From NCBI RefSeq assembly GCF_003573695.1, contig NC_039363.1, positions 127,455,302 through 127,519,301 of the forward strand: DNA of 64,000 nt. The letters run 5' to 3'. The notes under the pieces were generated by a model. That model was given only the letters and a program-made list of their open reading frames with translations, did no database searches and was not told where the DNA came from. The DNA comes from Papaver somniferum. Taxonomy: Eukaryota > Streptophyta > Magnoliopsida > Ranunculales > Papaveraceae. Below are positions 36,088 to 47,869 of this stretch, in pieces. The first letter of the stretch is position 1; the number at the start of each line of letters is the position of its first letter. The position numbers and the translations under genes are program-made.

Positions 36088-36320
36088 GTAAACCTGGGTT
36101 GATGACGAACCAAAAATAACCTATCTGGGAAAAGATCTCACTGCTCAAGAAAAGAGGGGTCTACAACAATTCCTGAAAGATAGTGTAGACTCATTTGCAT
36201 GGAAAATGTCAAACATGGTGAGAATTGATCCAAGCATCGTCTGCCACTCACTGAACATCAGTCCGTACTTCAATCCAGTGAAGCAAAAGAAAAGAAAAAT
36301 CAAGTACAAACAGATGTTCA
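36088..36320 (+). pseudogene. Fragment of Ty3/gypsy pol (linker before reverse transcriptase)
   Basis: One frame reads TAQEKRGLQQFLKDSVDSFA, then WKMSNMVRIDPSIVCHSLNI and PVKQKKRKIK. This is the conserved stretch between protease and reverse transcriptase in Tat/Ogre-like gypsy polyproteins (pattern FL..DVFAW...DMPGIDP...H.L...P..KPVKQKRR). Only about 75 residues survive. Upstream and downstream codons are broken, and neither LTR nor primer site is found around it. Confidence 0.7.
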
Positions 36321-36360
36321 TCTTCTTCGGAAGCAGAAATAAATACCTCTTCTTGAATCA

Positions 36361-36720
36361 AACCATACATCTATAAATTAGTATCCAATATACTTGTAAT
36401 AGGTGGAAGATCATATTCTGATAGACAATTATTATGTGTTGAAGTAGTAGATCAAACTCTCTAAGAAGAGGGTTTGATATGAATACATATCGTGTATCAC
36501 TTCAACTCGAACAACCTTCAACCATGTCGTCAAAGAACTCCTCCCATAGCCTTCTAACACACGACGGATTAAAAAAAGAATATGAAGAAGATTGTAGTTG
36601 TGTATAATTTCCATAATTAACGCAGAATGGAAGCGTGAATAAAGAATTGATGATAGCAAAAGTAGGATAATTGCAGAGAAAGCTATGTGTTGATTGATAA
36701 TAATAATCATTGTTATATAA
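36361..36720. repeat. Unclassified repeat fragment, partner of 42400-42500
   Basis: The segment 36608-36710 (AACGCAGAA...GAATAAAGAA...GATAATTG...AGAGAAA...TTGATTGATAA) is recognisably the same sequence as 42433-42511. Such a pair suggests a dispersed element, but I find no terminal repeats to define it. Confidence 0.4.
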
Positions 36721-39700
36721 AAGGTATGGTGTTTGTGTCCTTGATGACTAGGGCTATCAGACGGATGATGTTAACGGAATCATGATTTGGTGGTCTAGAT
36801 ATTCCGGATGGGAAAGTCATTGGACGGCTGGGAAACTTTCGATTTTAACAATTCGTACCACCAGTTTGTTCTATACATGGAATCTTCAGATACCATCTTT
36901 CTTTCTTTATGGCGATTTAGCAGTGCCATGAAATTAAGGTTTCTTTCTTTCTTTCTCCAGAGATGTAGAGAGAGGTTTCCTTACACATATTCAATTATTC
37001 TCATACAACACTACCTACACCGCCGTCAGGATCTATATCTTCATCCACTTCTCCTTCTCGGCAGCAACAACGGTTCAGTGAACCACAACATCATCTTCTT
37101 ATAGTTGAGCAAGTGCTTAAAACATCTTCATCTCATTTTTGTTGATTTCAGTTGAATTTGAGGGATTTTCTAGGTAAGAAGAGACTCTGGTAATAGTTCA
37201 TTGATTTTTGGTATGATTTCAGAATTAATACCTAGGGTTTCATATATTTGACGGTTTTTTAATATAGTTCAATTGAAGTAGTTTAATAGTTGCCGTATTA
37301 ACTTGCTGAGAAATACTGACTTATCAATTCTTATATGATATCTAGGATTCGACCTTTCAATTGTTTCGATTAGTAAAATTGTTCAATTTCTACTTATTGT
37401 CAGCATTTTCAATTCTTAATTTCAATTCTTAATAAGCGTTTTTCAATTTGATCTGTGATGTTTCTTAAAAATCATAGCAATTATTTGCTGACCTATTTTG
37501 TTATCCAGGGTTTTTGTTAGGATCTCTCTTTTTTCTTTGTCCTGATTTGAAAACCACAGTTCAAAGCAACAACTTCACATGTTCTTCGTAATTTAAATTC
37601 CGATAATCTTTTATCTATATATTTTTTTGAACCATTCATAATATGGGTATCGTGGTTTAGATGATTAGGCTCATATATGTAATGCTTCTAAAGATTATTA
37701 TCCTCAACCTTTTCGTGTGCAGGATCATACCTGGACAAAAGAACAACGCAAGCTCTGCAACCACCTGCAATTGCGTCAGGCTGGGTTTGTTGTTTCAGAT
37801 CAGCTGCTTATATTGTTTAGTCCTGGGCTATTTAGATTCGCGTATTCAGTATATATTTCAAATTGATTTGAGATTTGGGAATTGTGCATGTGTCAGTTGA
37901 TTGAGCTTTGAATTTTCTTCACGCTTTTCTAATTTCCTTTGATCATTTAATAGTTTCTGATTTGTTAATACCACATGTACCAATCCTCTTTATCCCTCTA
38001 GATAGATTTTATGAGTTTTGATTAGCTATCTATAGAACACTTTGATTCATACAGCTCTGATCTCATCTATTTGTCTCTTTAATTGATTAAATGGGTTTTG
38101 TTATTTTGACATGGATAGTTATTTGAAAGCAAAAAATGTCGAATTTGGTAAGAAGGCGAAGAAACTTCCATATGTGATGAAGAGAGGCGAAAGCAACAGC
38201 TATTTTTAAAAAGAAGCCTCTTATGTAATTTCTCAGGAACACTCAAAGGTTATTACGCTGGGAAAATTCTGATTTTAAGCTCGAGTGTCGACAGGTTATT
38301 TTATATGGATGGCTAGATTCTGATACTAAGTTGGTTCAGTGAATTACTAATAGAGCTTCGAAATTCATACCCGTTTATTGAGGAACACTTAACATTGTAT
38401 TATTGATTTTTTTTCCCTTTCTTAATACATTTATATACACAAATTTCTGGATTCCAACGAGTCCTTATAGGATTCGTGGTGGGAATTAAACAAAGTTTAC
38501 CTGATGAGGAATAATCTTTGCTTCCATCATTCAAGAAAAAACAAAGGTATTATCCTTCTCCCGCGTCGAATTAATATTTGTTAAATTTCAGCAAGATGAA
38601 AAATGAACTAATTATTGATTTCAGTTTCAACATGTACCAACACTGCCATTCTTCTTGCTACTTATATGCATACTCTTGAGCTTCTTTATAGAAGAGTCAG
38701 CATCATACCAAGCTTCCTATCTGGCGCATGCATGAGTTGGATTAATGTAAGGCTTCTTTGGAGGAATCAAGAAACAAGTCTTAGAGGAGCACCAAGCAAT
38801 GAGTTCCCCTTTCCTCATTCTTTCTTGGTGTGGTATATATAATATGCCATTCTATGATGTTTTTTCATTCGAAATCATTATTTCATCTTTATGTTGGTGT
38901 ACTTCTATAAAAATCCTTAAAAATCCTTATTGAGGAAGCCTTTGTTGGGAATTTTCAAGTTTTATGGAATTTTATTGATCCTGCTATTGCTGCACAGACT
39001 AAGTACTACTCAAAGGTTTTCCCTCCTAGGAACACTCCTGGGATATGTCTACTACTTTTCAATTAAAGTCGATATTTGGTATCCTTGAAACTATAGATAT
39101 GAGTCAACATATATAGGAAGGATTGAGGTTAGTCTAACCTTTCGTGGTTCTGTATAGTAAAAATGACGGTGCAATTTATTGAATAGATTAATTAGTTGGT
39201 GCATTTATAATATTTATAATATAGTCTTACATTTTGATTCCTCCCCATGTTTTGATTTGAGTTATGAATTGCATGGGTGTAGGAAGAGACTGTAAATTGC
39301 ATGGGTGTATGAAGAGACTGTAAAAATTTTAATTCATTTTTTTAGTTTATCTGTAGGTCATGAAGTATGGGTTTTCTCTTGGATTGATTTCTGGCTAGGT
39401 TTTAGGTCATATTTTGAGTTTTGAATTGCCGGGAGGTGGGAAGAGTCCGTAAATTTTTTATGCGAGAAGCCTTTGAGCATGTGAGTTTGTTGGTTGGGAA
39501 TTGCAGGGACACGCAGGACTGGGTACTCTATGTAATGGGACAGATAGTTGTCCGCTGTTTATCAACAACTGCATAGAGAATGCTTATATTATTGTACTAG
39601 GTAGCGCCTGTTTGTATATTATCAATTTACCTCTTAATTCGTACTGAATGTTCTGTTTGTAGATATAACATTGTTGATTGTCGAAAGTTTCCTGGAGTTG

Positions 39701-40905
39701 GTTGTCCATCACCCAGAGTCTGTTTTCTTTTCTAAGTGGACTTAGCTGAAATGACGGAAATGCAAAATATACTCATGTTAGTTAGTCACCTGTTCTTCGA
39801 CTTATATATCATTCCATCATTTATTATTTTTAATATGGATGCTTAGATTTCTTTTTTTAATGCAACTGAGGTCATGTGTATTAATGCATCAGTTCATGTG
39901 GAGGGCTTAGATTCTTCGTACATCCATGGCAACAGGAAAAAAGTGTTACGAAATTCTTAATAGGTATTCAAAGAGATGAAGAAAACCTTTTAGTAGTTGC
40001 AGAAGATTGTTCTGCGAGGTTCTCAAAATTTGTTTCAGTTACATATGGAGGGATATTAAGCATGGCCATCTCAGTCTATCGCATGTCATATGTACACGTA
40101 ACACCAGGTTTTACCTTCATCAAATAGTATTTCCTATATTAAATTGTGTGTTACTTCATATTTACCACTGTGAGTTAAGACAGGCTATTAAGCAAAACAA
40201 CTGATGCCACACATCAGTTGTTTCTTATTTCATTAGGGATATTGTTCTAGAAACATCAGTTTTGTTGGAACAGATATAGTCTAAAAATGGTGCTTGCCCT
40301 TAGTGATAGCGAACCTCACTTAGGACACCTGCACACATCTCTGTTATACCAAAAAATAGAAGAAATAGAAAAACACGGCCCTTCTTGGGTCTCTTTCAAT
40401 TACTTTATGTCTAAAAGAATTGCATGTTTGGGCAGAGAAACAGTGAACAAAACCACTCATGGCCCATTATCAGTAAGGTGTTGTCTTTTACCAATTCCAA
40501 GTGTTATTCAAAGGATGATTAGAAAAATGATCCACTTCTTGGTTCTTTTTTCAGGTTGATTTAACCCGTCGACACTTTAAAAGCTTGAGCCAGTATGGGT
40601 TTAATTGCCAAGTGAATTACCCGATGAAAAGCTAAAGGTTTGGTGCACATCTTGATATGTTCTCGTAATGAATAACCTTAATTCTATTAGTAGATGATGT
40701 TTTATCTTTACTTAGACATAATTGTAGGTTATTTTTTGAAGTAACTCCTCCTAACTCAAATAGGAAAATGCATTTCTAATGAAAACCTACTACACTATGT
40801 ACATTTCTTTAACAGATCCATGCTAATGCACGAATAAAGAAGTCAATTAGATACGCCAATGAACAAACTCCTTCTCCATAGAAAACAAGTTGCACAAGAA
40901 AAGCC
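36721..40905. other. Low-repeat AT-rich region, possible decayed or intron-rich gene
   Basis: No LTR, primer site or transposon protein is recognised here. Some features resemble a plant transcription unit on the plus strand: pyrimidine-rich leader-like DNA (36900-37090), CAG and GTAAG splice-like boundaries, and short open stretches such as 38631-38750 (TNTAILLATYMHTLELLYRR, followed by GTAAGG) and 40287-40470 (LHTSLLYQKIEEIEKHGPSW, followed by GTAAGG). None matches a family I know, and the frames cannot be chained with confidence. It may be a pseudogene, a non-coding transcript or plain intergenic DNA. Confidence 0.25.
39267..39322. repeat. 28 bp tandem duplication with a diverged third copy
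   Basis: Two adjacent 28 bp units (39267-39294 and 39295-39322) differ by one base. A third copy of the same length with several substitutions lies at 39424-39451. Confidence 0.8.
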
Positions 40906-41165
40906 AAACTTACTATTGTATCAAGTAGAGGCATTTTCATTTTCGTTAGTATAATTTTACAATTGTATGCTCTGGACAGGTCAATTCGAAAGAAAAAAAA
41001 AAGGTATGACCTAAAAAAAAGATTTGTTTACACCTTCATATAACTTACCATCGTATCAGGTAGAGGCATTGGTTTCATTAATATAATTTTACGGTATGTT
41101 CTGGACAGGTCAATCCGAAAAAAAGAAAAGGGATGATATAAGAAAGAGATCTGTTTGTATCTTCT
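40906..41165. repeat. Tandem duplication of about 136 bp
   Basis: Copy 1 (40906-41041) and copy 2 (41042 to about 41165) both start AACTTAC(T/C)AT(T/C)GTATCA and carry TAGAGGCATT and TCTGGACAGGTCAAT at matching positions. They have diverged by substitutions and A-run slippage. Confidence 0.75.
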
Positions 41166-41279
41166 AAAACATGCTAATTTTTTCCAAGTAAAAGAGAGAG
41201 AATAAGCAATATAGAAGAAAAAAAAACCTTTTACGTAATAACATTCATTCCTATAGCATCTCCATAGTCCCATTGGAAG

Positions 41280-41965
41280 TGACTATTAGATTACAACTTC
41301 TAATTTATTTTTTATGAAGGTTATCCTTATCTAATGGATCACTATACAATTACCATCAAATTTCTTCAATCTGTCAAGATGAACCTGCTGGAGCTTCAAA
41401 ATCATCGATGGAGGTTATTTGATAGCAACCCTTGGGAAAAGTAGAAAGAGGACCAAGGTCTAGAAGAACTGGCCGTTGGTAGTTTAGTGTTTGGTTAGTA
41501 TTATCTCCCACTCTTTTGTTCATCATTTTATTTGGTTCTTAATTCATTTTTTTTTCCTGCTTACATTTGATGCAAGGATTGTTGAAATTAGTTTATTTGG
41601 GTAAATCAAATCCCTAAGTTAAAAGTTAACTCAGTTTTGAAGACTTATTTTTGTTTTGGTTTGATCTGATTGGTTCGCTTGATCATAGATGGATTTGAAA
41701 CTGCACATGTTGCAGCTCAGTGAATCATATATACATGTCATCAGTTGCTTCTGGACACACTATTCTCTCAATGCAGATGCTTTTATCTAAAATGATTCAC
41801 TCTGCCTTAGTTACAAGCACCTAAACATGATAAGTGGATATTGGAGAATAAAGTGCATTGTGATGTTTCGTTCTCCTCCTATAGATGCATTCATTTAAAG
41901 GATTCACCATATAATAATGTTGTATAAATTACAATAGACTTGCCTCCTTTTATAGGGAATACTTG
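41280..41965. other. AT-rich stretch, no gene seen
   Basis: I see no supported coding, RNA or terminal-repeat feature here. Confidence 0.4.
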
Positions 41966-42121
41966 AACTCTAATTACAAGAAAACTCTACCAACCCTAAC
42001 TTGCAATCTAAGTAATTCTAAAAATAAATAACTTCTTAAAATAAACAAATTCTAAAAATAAGAAATACCTAAATTAACAATAAAAAATGTAAATTCTAAA
42101 TCTAATAGATGTCGTGCATCA
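41966..42121. repeat. Direct repeat, copy 1 of about 155 bp
   Basis: It shares AAAACTCTACCAACCCT and the following A/T-rich text up to ATAGATG(T/C)C(G/A)T(G/A)CATCA with 43712-43876 in the same orientation. The two copies bracket a block with a SINE and a LINE remnant. Confidence 0.7.
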
Positions 42122-42513
42122 GACCCGTCATCTTGAAAAGAATTCGTCAAACGAAGTCGTCTTCGAGTTCACCAAATATTGCAAACGACATGTCCAACAA
42201 ATAATATACTTTTAGTAAGTTGATGAATGTAGAGTATAATAACATATAATTGATTGTTGAACACAAAAATTGATATCGACATAGGTAATATTTGGAGCAG
42301 TAATTATCTCGCGGTACTTTTGACCAAGATAAAGAGATGTGGAGATCTAGGTAGGTAGAGTAGACGAAAGGGTAAATAAAATTAGATGAAAAGATAAAGA
42401 GGACCGGAAGCCGAAGCTCTAGATGCCACTTAACGCAGAACGAAAACACGAATAAAGAAATGATAGTAAAAGTAAGATAATTGTAGAGAAAAATCTATTT
42501 TGATTGATAAGAA
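42122..42513. other. AT-rich stretch, no gene seen
   Basis: No supported gene. Its last 80 bp (42433-42511) match 36608-36710. Confidence 0.4.
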
Positions 42514-42600
42514 CGGGCACCTAGCTCAGCTGGTCATCCTCGTTCCCAAAAGTTTCATGCGTTCCAGGAGGTCCCAGGATCGAGCCCCCAATGGCGTTTT
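42514..42600 (+). mobile_element. tRNA-derived SINE head (Pol III A and B boxes)
   Basis: An A box, TAGCTCAGCTGG, at 42522-42533 and a B-box-like AGGATCGAGCCC at 42576-42587 are about 43 bp apart, as in plant tRNA-derived SINEs. The sequence between them does not fold as an intact tRNA and has no recognisable anticodon arm. The 3' end of the element is unclear because AT-rich DNA follows at once. Confidence 0.6.
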
Positions 42601-42840
42601 TTGGTAAAATTTATGATTATCTATAATCATAAATAGATAAATGATTTTAGTATAATCATTTTTATAAGAAATTTTCACAAACACCTTTCTAAAATAATTG
42701 ATTATCATTGAAAAATGCTCTGAAAAAGGAGAGGAAAAAACAATGATCTGGGATTTTTTTCTAATTTTTTTTTGAAAGGAAAAGGGAAAATTGTACTTAA
42801 AGGAGACTTCACTCATCAATATGATTAAAGAAGCTCAATA
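42601..42840. other. AT-rich tail region between SINE and LINE remnant
   Basis: Inverted words (TATGATTATC/TATAATCATA) near 42609-42632 and T-runs at 42751-42775. The T-runs may be the poly(A) end of the minus-strand LINE remnant that follows. Confidence 0.4.
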
Positions 42841-42849
42841 AAAGGAAAG

Positions 42850-43400
42850 AAGCTAGTTGTGTATGACAGCATTCCAGTTACAAATCAAAGTGCTAAGAGC
42901 AAAACCATCAAAAACTTTTGTATGCACAAACCAATTATACAAGGTGCATTTAATAGAGATAATTAGCTGCTCTAACTTTCTCTTCTTATTGTTGTAGACC
43001 CTGGAACTTCTCTCCTTCCAGATGTTCCCTCCAGATTGCAAATGGTATTATTCCCCATAACTTCTTTACCATTGCATTGCTTTTGTTATTCTTCCATTCC
43101 CAAATGTTGGACTTTACAGTCTAAAAAAATAAGTTAACACCAAAACTCTCCATTAAATAATTCCATAGTTTCCTAGTTTCAGAATAGTGAAGGAAAACAT
43201 GGTTTTGAGTTTCCTCAACCGAAGAGCAAAGAAGGCACTGACTGTCATTGACTAACCCAGCTTTATGAAGAATATCCAAGTGTTGAAGCACCTTCATGAC
43301 ATAATGTCCTGACCAGGAAAGATACCTTTAAGGGGATCTTAGAATTCCAAATCTGTCTGTGAGGAAAATATAAGAACCCATCCACACCTTGGAAAATCTG
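42850..43400 (-). pseudogene. LINE ORF2 C-terminal remnant (zinc-binding RVT-type tail)
   Basis: The minus strand shows, across several frames, the usual end of a plant L1-type LINE ORF2: PHRQIWNSKIPLKVSFLVRT, then a QCLLCSS/VEETQNHVFLHY zinc-finger-like stretch, then WGIIPFAIWRNIWKERSSRV. Frameshifts and stops interrupt it and the reverse transcriptase proper is absent. It is a 5'-truncated dead copy in the same orientation as the LINE at 60412. Confidence 0.7.
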
Positions 43401-43489
43401 TTTGTGAGAATTCCAAATATGTCTGTGGGGATTTTTTTTCTAAGTCCCCTATTATTTATTTAGCTCTTTCTTGATAGTTTAGAGAAAAT

Positions 43490-43711
43490 AAGGAGAAAAA
43501 TCTCAACTCAATTTTACTAAAACAATAATTGATTATAATAAATTTTAAAAACAATTTTTTATGTTTCTAAAAATAATGAATTTTTTCAATCACGATGAAA
43601 ATAATCAATTATTATAATGATTACCAAACACATACATAATCAGTTATGAGCTAAATAATGATTATGGGATGATAATCCATTATAATAATGGTTACCAAAC
43701 AGCTCCATAGA
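43490..43711. repeat. AT-rich MITE-like sequence
   Basis: Two related words, ATTATAATGATTACCAAACAC (43610-43632) and ATAATGGTTACCAAACAGC (43686-43704), and several ATAATCA/TGATTAT inversions suggest a small DNA transposon. Its ends and target duplication could not be fixed. Confidence 0.3.
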
Positions 43712-43876
43712 GAACTCTAATTCTAAGAAAACTCTACCAACCCTGACTTGCAATCTAAGTAATTTTAAAAATAAATAACTTCTTAAAATAAATAAATTAT
43801 ATAAATAAGAGATGCCTAAATTAATAATAATTAACCGTAAAAATATAAATTCTAAATTTAATAGATGCCATACATC
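43712..43876. repeat. Direct repeat, copy 2
   Basis: Partner of 41966-42121, with small indels. Its upstream boundary abuts the MITE-like sequence. Confidence 0.7.
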
Positions 43877-44165
43877 AATAATAGGTATAAGAATTATCAT
43901 AGAAGATTTTTCTATAATGTTTCAATTAAGCATGTCAATCTTGTTGATTTTTTTTCAAAGTTTAAGTTGAGTCAGTTATCTGTAGTTACCTTTTGTAATA
44001 CCTTTCATGGTCTATCCAAGACTCAAGAACTTTAAAATGGCTGAAATTTTTTCTCATGATTTTTATATATAAAAAAAGTGGAGTGTAATTTAATCTCATT
44101 CTAAACAAATGACTAACAAATGAACATGGATAAATATCGGACCAATAACCCTTTTTTATTGTTTA

Positions 44166-46222
44166 TGAAAAAAACGGGGGTCTAACAACCACACCCAATA
44201 TTTTGTTTAGGCAATCTGTATGGACTAACTCCAATATAATTCCAAGAGAATCAACTAGACAGTCAGACTCAATCGAGAAAATTATATCTAAGAGTTATAT
44301 CTCAATTTCTCAAATCAATCTGCAATCGAACAGATAGAAATCTATGAGCCGGATCAATATGAGAAATAACTTGGATGGTACTAAAGACCAATATCCAAGT
44401 GTCAATCAATTTCAACCAACAACCAAAGATTGGATTTACCAATTTATTTAACTAGGCACAACCTGTGATATTTCAATAGTATAATCAAATATAATGCAGA
44501 AAAGAAATAACACAGACACCATAAGTTTTGTTAACGAGGAAACCGCAAATGTAGAAAACCCCCGGGACCTAGTCCAGATTTGAACACCACACTGTATTAA
44601 GCCGCTACAGACTCTATCCTACTACAACTTAACTTCAGACTGAATGTAGTTGAGCTCTAACCAATCTCACACTGATTAAGGTACGGTCGCGTTCCTTACG
44701 CCTCTGAATCCCAGCAGGACTCTATGCATTTGATTCCCTTAGTTGATATCACCCACAACTAAGAGTTTCTACAACCCAAAGTCGAAGACTTGATAAACAA
44801 ATCTGTCTCCCTCAGAAAAGTCTATTTGAATAAATAAATCTGTCTCCCACAGAAATACCTACGAAGTTTTGTTCAGTCTTTTGATAAATCAAGGTGAACA
44901 TGAACCAATTGATAATCCGGTCTTATATTCCCGAAAAACAGCCTAGAAATATCAGTCACCTCATAATAACTTAATTATATGGTAGTAGAACAAGTTATTG
45001 TGAAATCACAAAGAATGAGATGAAGAGATTTGTGATTACTCTTTATATCTTACCCATCAGAGATAAATCTCGAGCAAATCTTAGAGAAGATAATACTCAA
45101 TACGATAGAACAAAGTAAGATCAGAACATGCAACTACAGAGAAAATAGTTGGGTCTGGCTTCAGAATCCCATTGAAGTCTTTAAGTCGTTAACCTATAAT
45201 GGTTTTAAGAAAAACCTAGGTTAAAGGAGAATCTACTCTAGTCGCAACTAGTATCACACAGGAGGTGTGGGGATTTTGTTTCCCAGTTGCTAGAGTTCTC
45301 CCTTATATAGTCTTCAAATCAGGGTTTGATAACTTTGGAACAAATCAATAAATATTCACCGTTAGATGAAACCTGATTCAAGATTAAAGCTAATATCTTT
45401 CCACCGTTAGATGGTCTTTATACTGTTACACACAAATGAAATATACCTTTATTTAGATATAGGTAACCTTATCTAAACATGTATATTGAGTTGGCTCAAT
45501 AACAGTTAAATCAGTTTGCGAACGGGTATGCAAACTTCCGGTCCTGAATTCCGTCAAAACAGTTCGTACACTACGTACACAAAACATAATGTATGCAGAC
45601 ATGGATTTTAGCTCTTAACTCTCATTTCAATCATTGAAACATTCTTAGAAGACGACAATATTTGTCTCACACAAACTATTAGCTTATAAGCAATTTTCAA
45701 GTGATCGAATGATCAATACGAAACATTCCGAGCCTACATCAAATGACTATCTCACACAAATCATATGAGATGATACCAGGTGATTTTCACATGATCATAT
45801 TTTGACTTTTGTCAAGAATTATGATGAACGTGATTAAAGCAAAAAACTTTCCAACACATATTTTGAGAAAGATATACGCGAGTTAAACTCAGCTTGAAAT
45901 ATCAGATGTGTATAATGTAAAGTCTATATAGCTATACGACTTTGTCTCAATAGGAGATATAACAGAATAGACTTCTGAGTGATAGATGAGTTCAAGTCTC
46001 CACATACCTTTTGTTGATGAAGTTCCACAAGCTCCCCTAAGTAGTTCTTCGTATTTAATCGATGAACGCCGTGAAGTTTAAAGCTCAACTACACTTTCTA
46101 TCCTAATCCAAGAGATAGCTATAAGTAGACTAGAAATCAAGACTTATAGTTTTGACAACTAAGCTTGACATACAAGCTTGAAATAGCAACGCTTGCGAGT
46201 TCCATCGAGCAGTGCTCTAACA
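44166..46222 (-). repeat. 3' LTR of E1
   Basis: 2057 bp, about 450 bp shorter than its partner because most of the palindromic array around 45515 and adjacent sequence are deleted. Its inner part (from about 45810) is far more similar to the E2 LTR at 57675-58088 than to its own partner LTR. Confidence 0.88.
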
Positions 46223-46234
46223 ATCTCCCCCTTT
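46223..46234 (-). other. Polypurine tract of E1
   Basis: Minus strand AAAGGGGGAGAT directly before TGTTAGAGC, identical to E0 at 25442-25453. Confidence 0.85.
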
Positions 46235-47869
46235 GTCAATTTTAGTGCCAAAACTATCAATATATATGGATCCAAAATAAATAAACTTTGTAGATTTTCA
46301 TCCAAATGCTTGATTTCCTTGGTTCCTCAACATTCCTTGAATTCTTCGCCACTCCAAGTACTCTAGTGATTCTGAACGTGTTCAACTCAGCATCATAATT
46401 GTTGAAGATCCGTAGCCATAACAACAAGAAAACAAATGTTCTAAATTATTGTCATACAGTGTCATAATATTACTACACAACATTAAAGTTCAATTGTATC
46501 ACAACATTGACAATAATACTATGGTGATATGTATCACTCCTGCTTAGTCAATACTTCATCTCACAATGAAAACCACTTCCCCTTACATAATGATCCGTAA
46601 ACCATATGTATATGTAGTGTGAACTACAAAATAATTCTCCCCCTTTTTGTCAATATAAATTAGCAAAGGTACGAAAACTAGAGGGATCATAATGAAATTC
46701 TCAAAGAGATACTTCATGACTAAAAGAGAACATATCAACTTTGTTTCGATGATTTCACATAGTCGAAACTTAGTGTATTCATCAAGGAGTTTATAAAGAT
46801 ACAAGATAACTCCTACAATATTCGACAGCCGCACTACCCACAATGATTTGGAAATTAAGCACAAGTTCAATTAAGAACTCTCCCCCATAAAATGTCATTC
46901 CCGAAAGAACAACAAGAGCGGCCTTACTTTTACAAGAATAGGAGGATATCTTTGGACATTAACAAATTACATGAAACATGAATTTGTATCCAAAAAATTC
47001 AATTAAATTAACCACAAAGGAACCTCAATGATTAATTTAATCGGAAATTTTCAACATAAGAAAAACTTACGGAGCCATACAGTACTTTCACATAGAAGCG
47101 GATCAGAGAAAGATTAATATTGCGGAATATTCAAAGATTCATTCTATTTTTCCTCAATATTTGCATAATGATACCATAGACTTAATCTTTGATATATAGT
47201 TCAGAAGTTCATTCTATTTTCCATCAATATTTGCATAATGACACGATAGACTTAACTTTTGACATATATGGGAAAATCATAGTTCATGAATATAAACACA
47301 CATATCCCATAAAATTATTTGCAATATATAAAACCAATAAAGATTAGTACTGCAAAATCATATTCCAAATAACTTATAATTTAAATAAATAAATCTAAAA
47401 ACATTTCAAGATGAAAATCGTTGGCAATAGCTATTTGTAATCACAATATATGTTATTCCAAACCCTCATCATCCTTCTTAAAACACAAGAATAAATTTTC
47501 ATAAGAATTTTCCTAGATAAAATAAAAACTAAAAAAAAAATAGACATAACCAATAACTAGGGATAGAACAAAAACAAGTTCATCAATTTCTTTCTTCAGT
47601 TCAATCTTCAGAAACTCAAGATTGTTTTGTTGCAATTTCAAGTTGACCACTAACAAACTCAAAATCTCCAAGAAGATATCCAACCAATTGAGATGACATC
47701 TGAACTAGAAGATCGTTTTCATGGTCGACCTCATGGTAGCGGGTTATGAAAACAAGGTTCTGGTGAAACTCAATAACTTAGACCTCTTCAACTTTGTCTT
47801 CCTTTTTGCATCCATGTGCACACCATAATATTACAAGAAATTTTGATGTTACAAAAGACGAAGGTAAAC
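46235..47869 (-). other. Non-coding 3' interior of E1
   Basis: 1.6 kb between polypurine tract and nested LTR. Short frames inside it recur almost unchanged in E2 and reflect the duplication, not selection. A second GGGGGAGAA run (minus strand) lies near 46633-46642, and a G-rich run at 46881-46886. Confidence 0.65.

Noticed and set aside
42514..42600. A functional tRNA gene
   Set aside because: A and B boxes are present, but there is no acceptor-stem pairing or anticodon arm, so it reads as a SINE head.
46583..46870. A conserved 95-residue protein present twice (also 58449-58736)
   Set aside because: The identity comes from the recent duplication of non-coding element DNA; the E0 counterpart near 15000 does not keep the frame.
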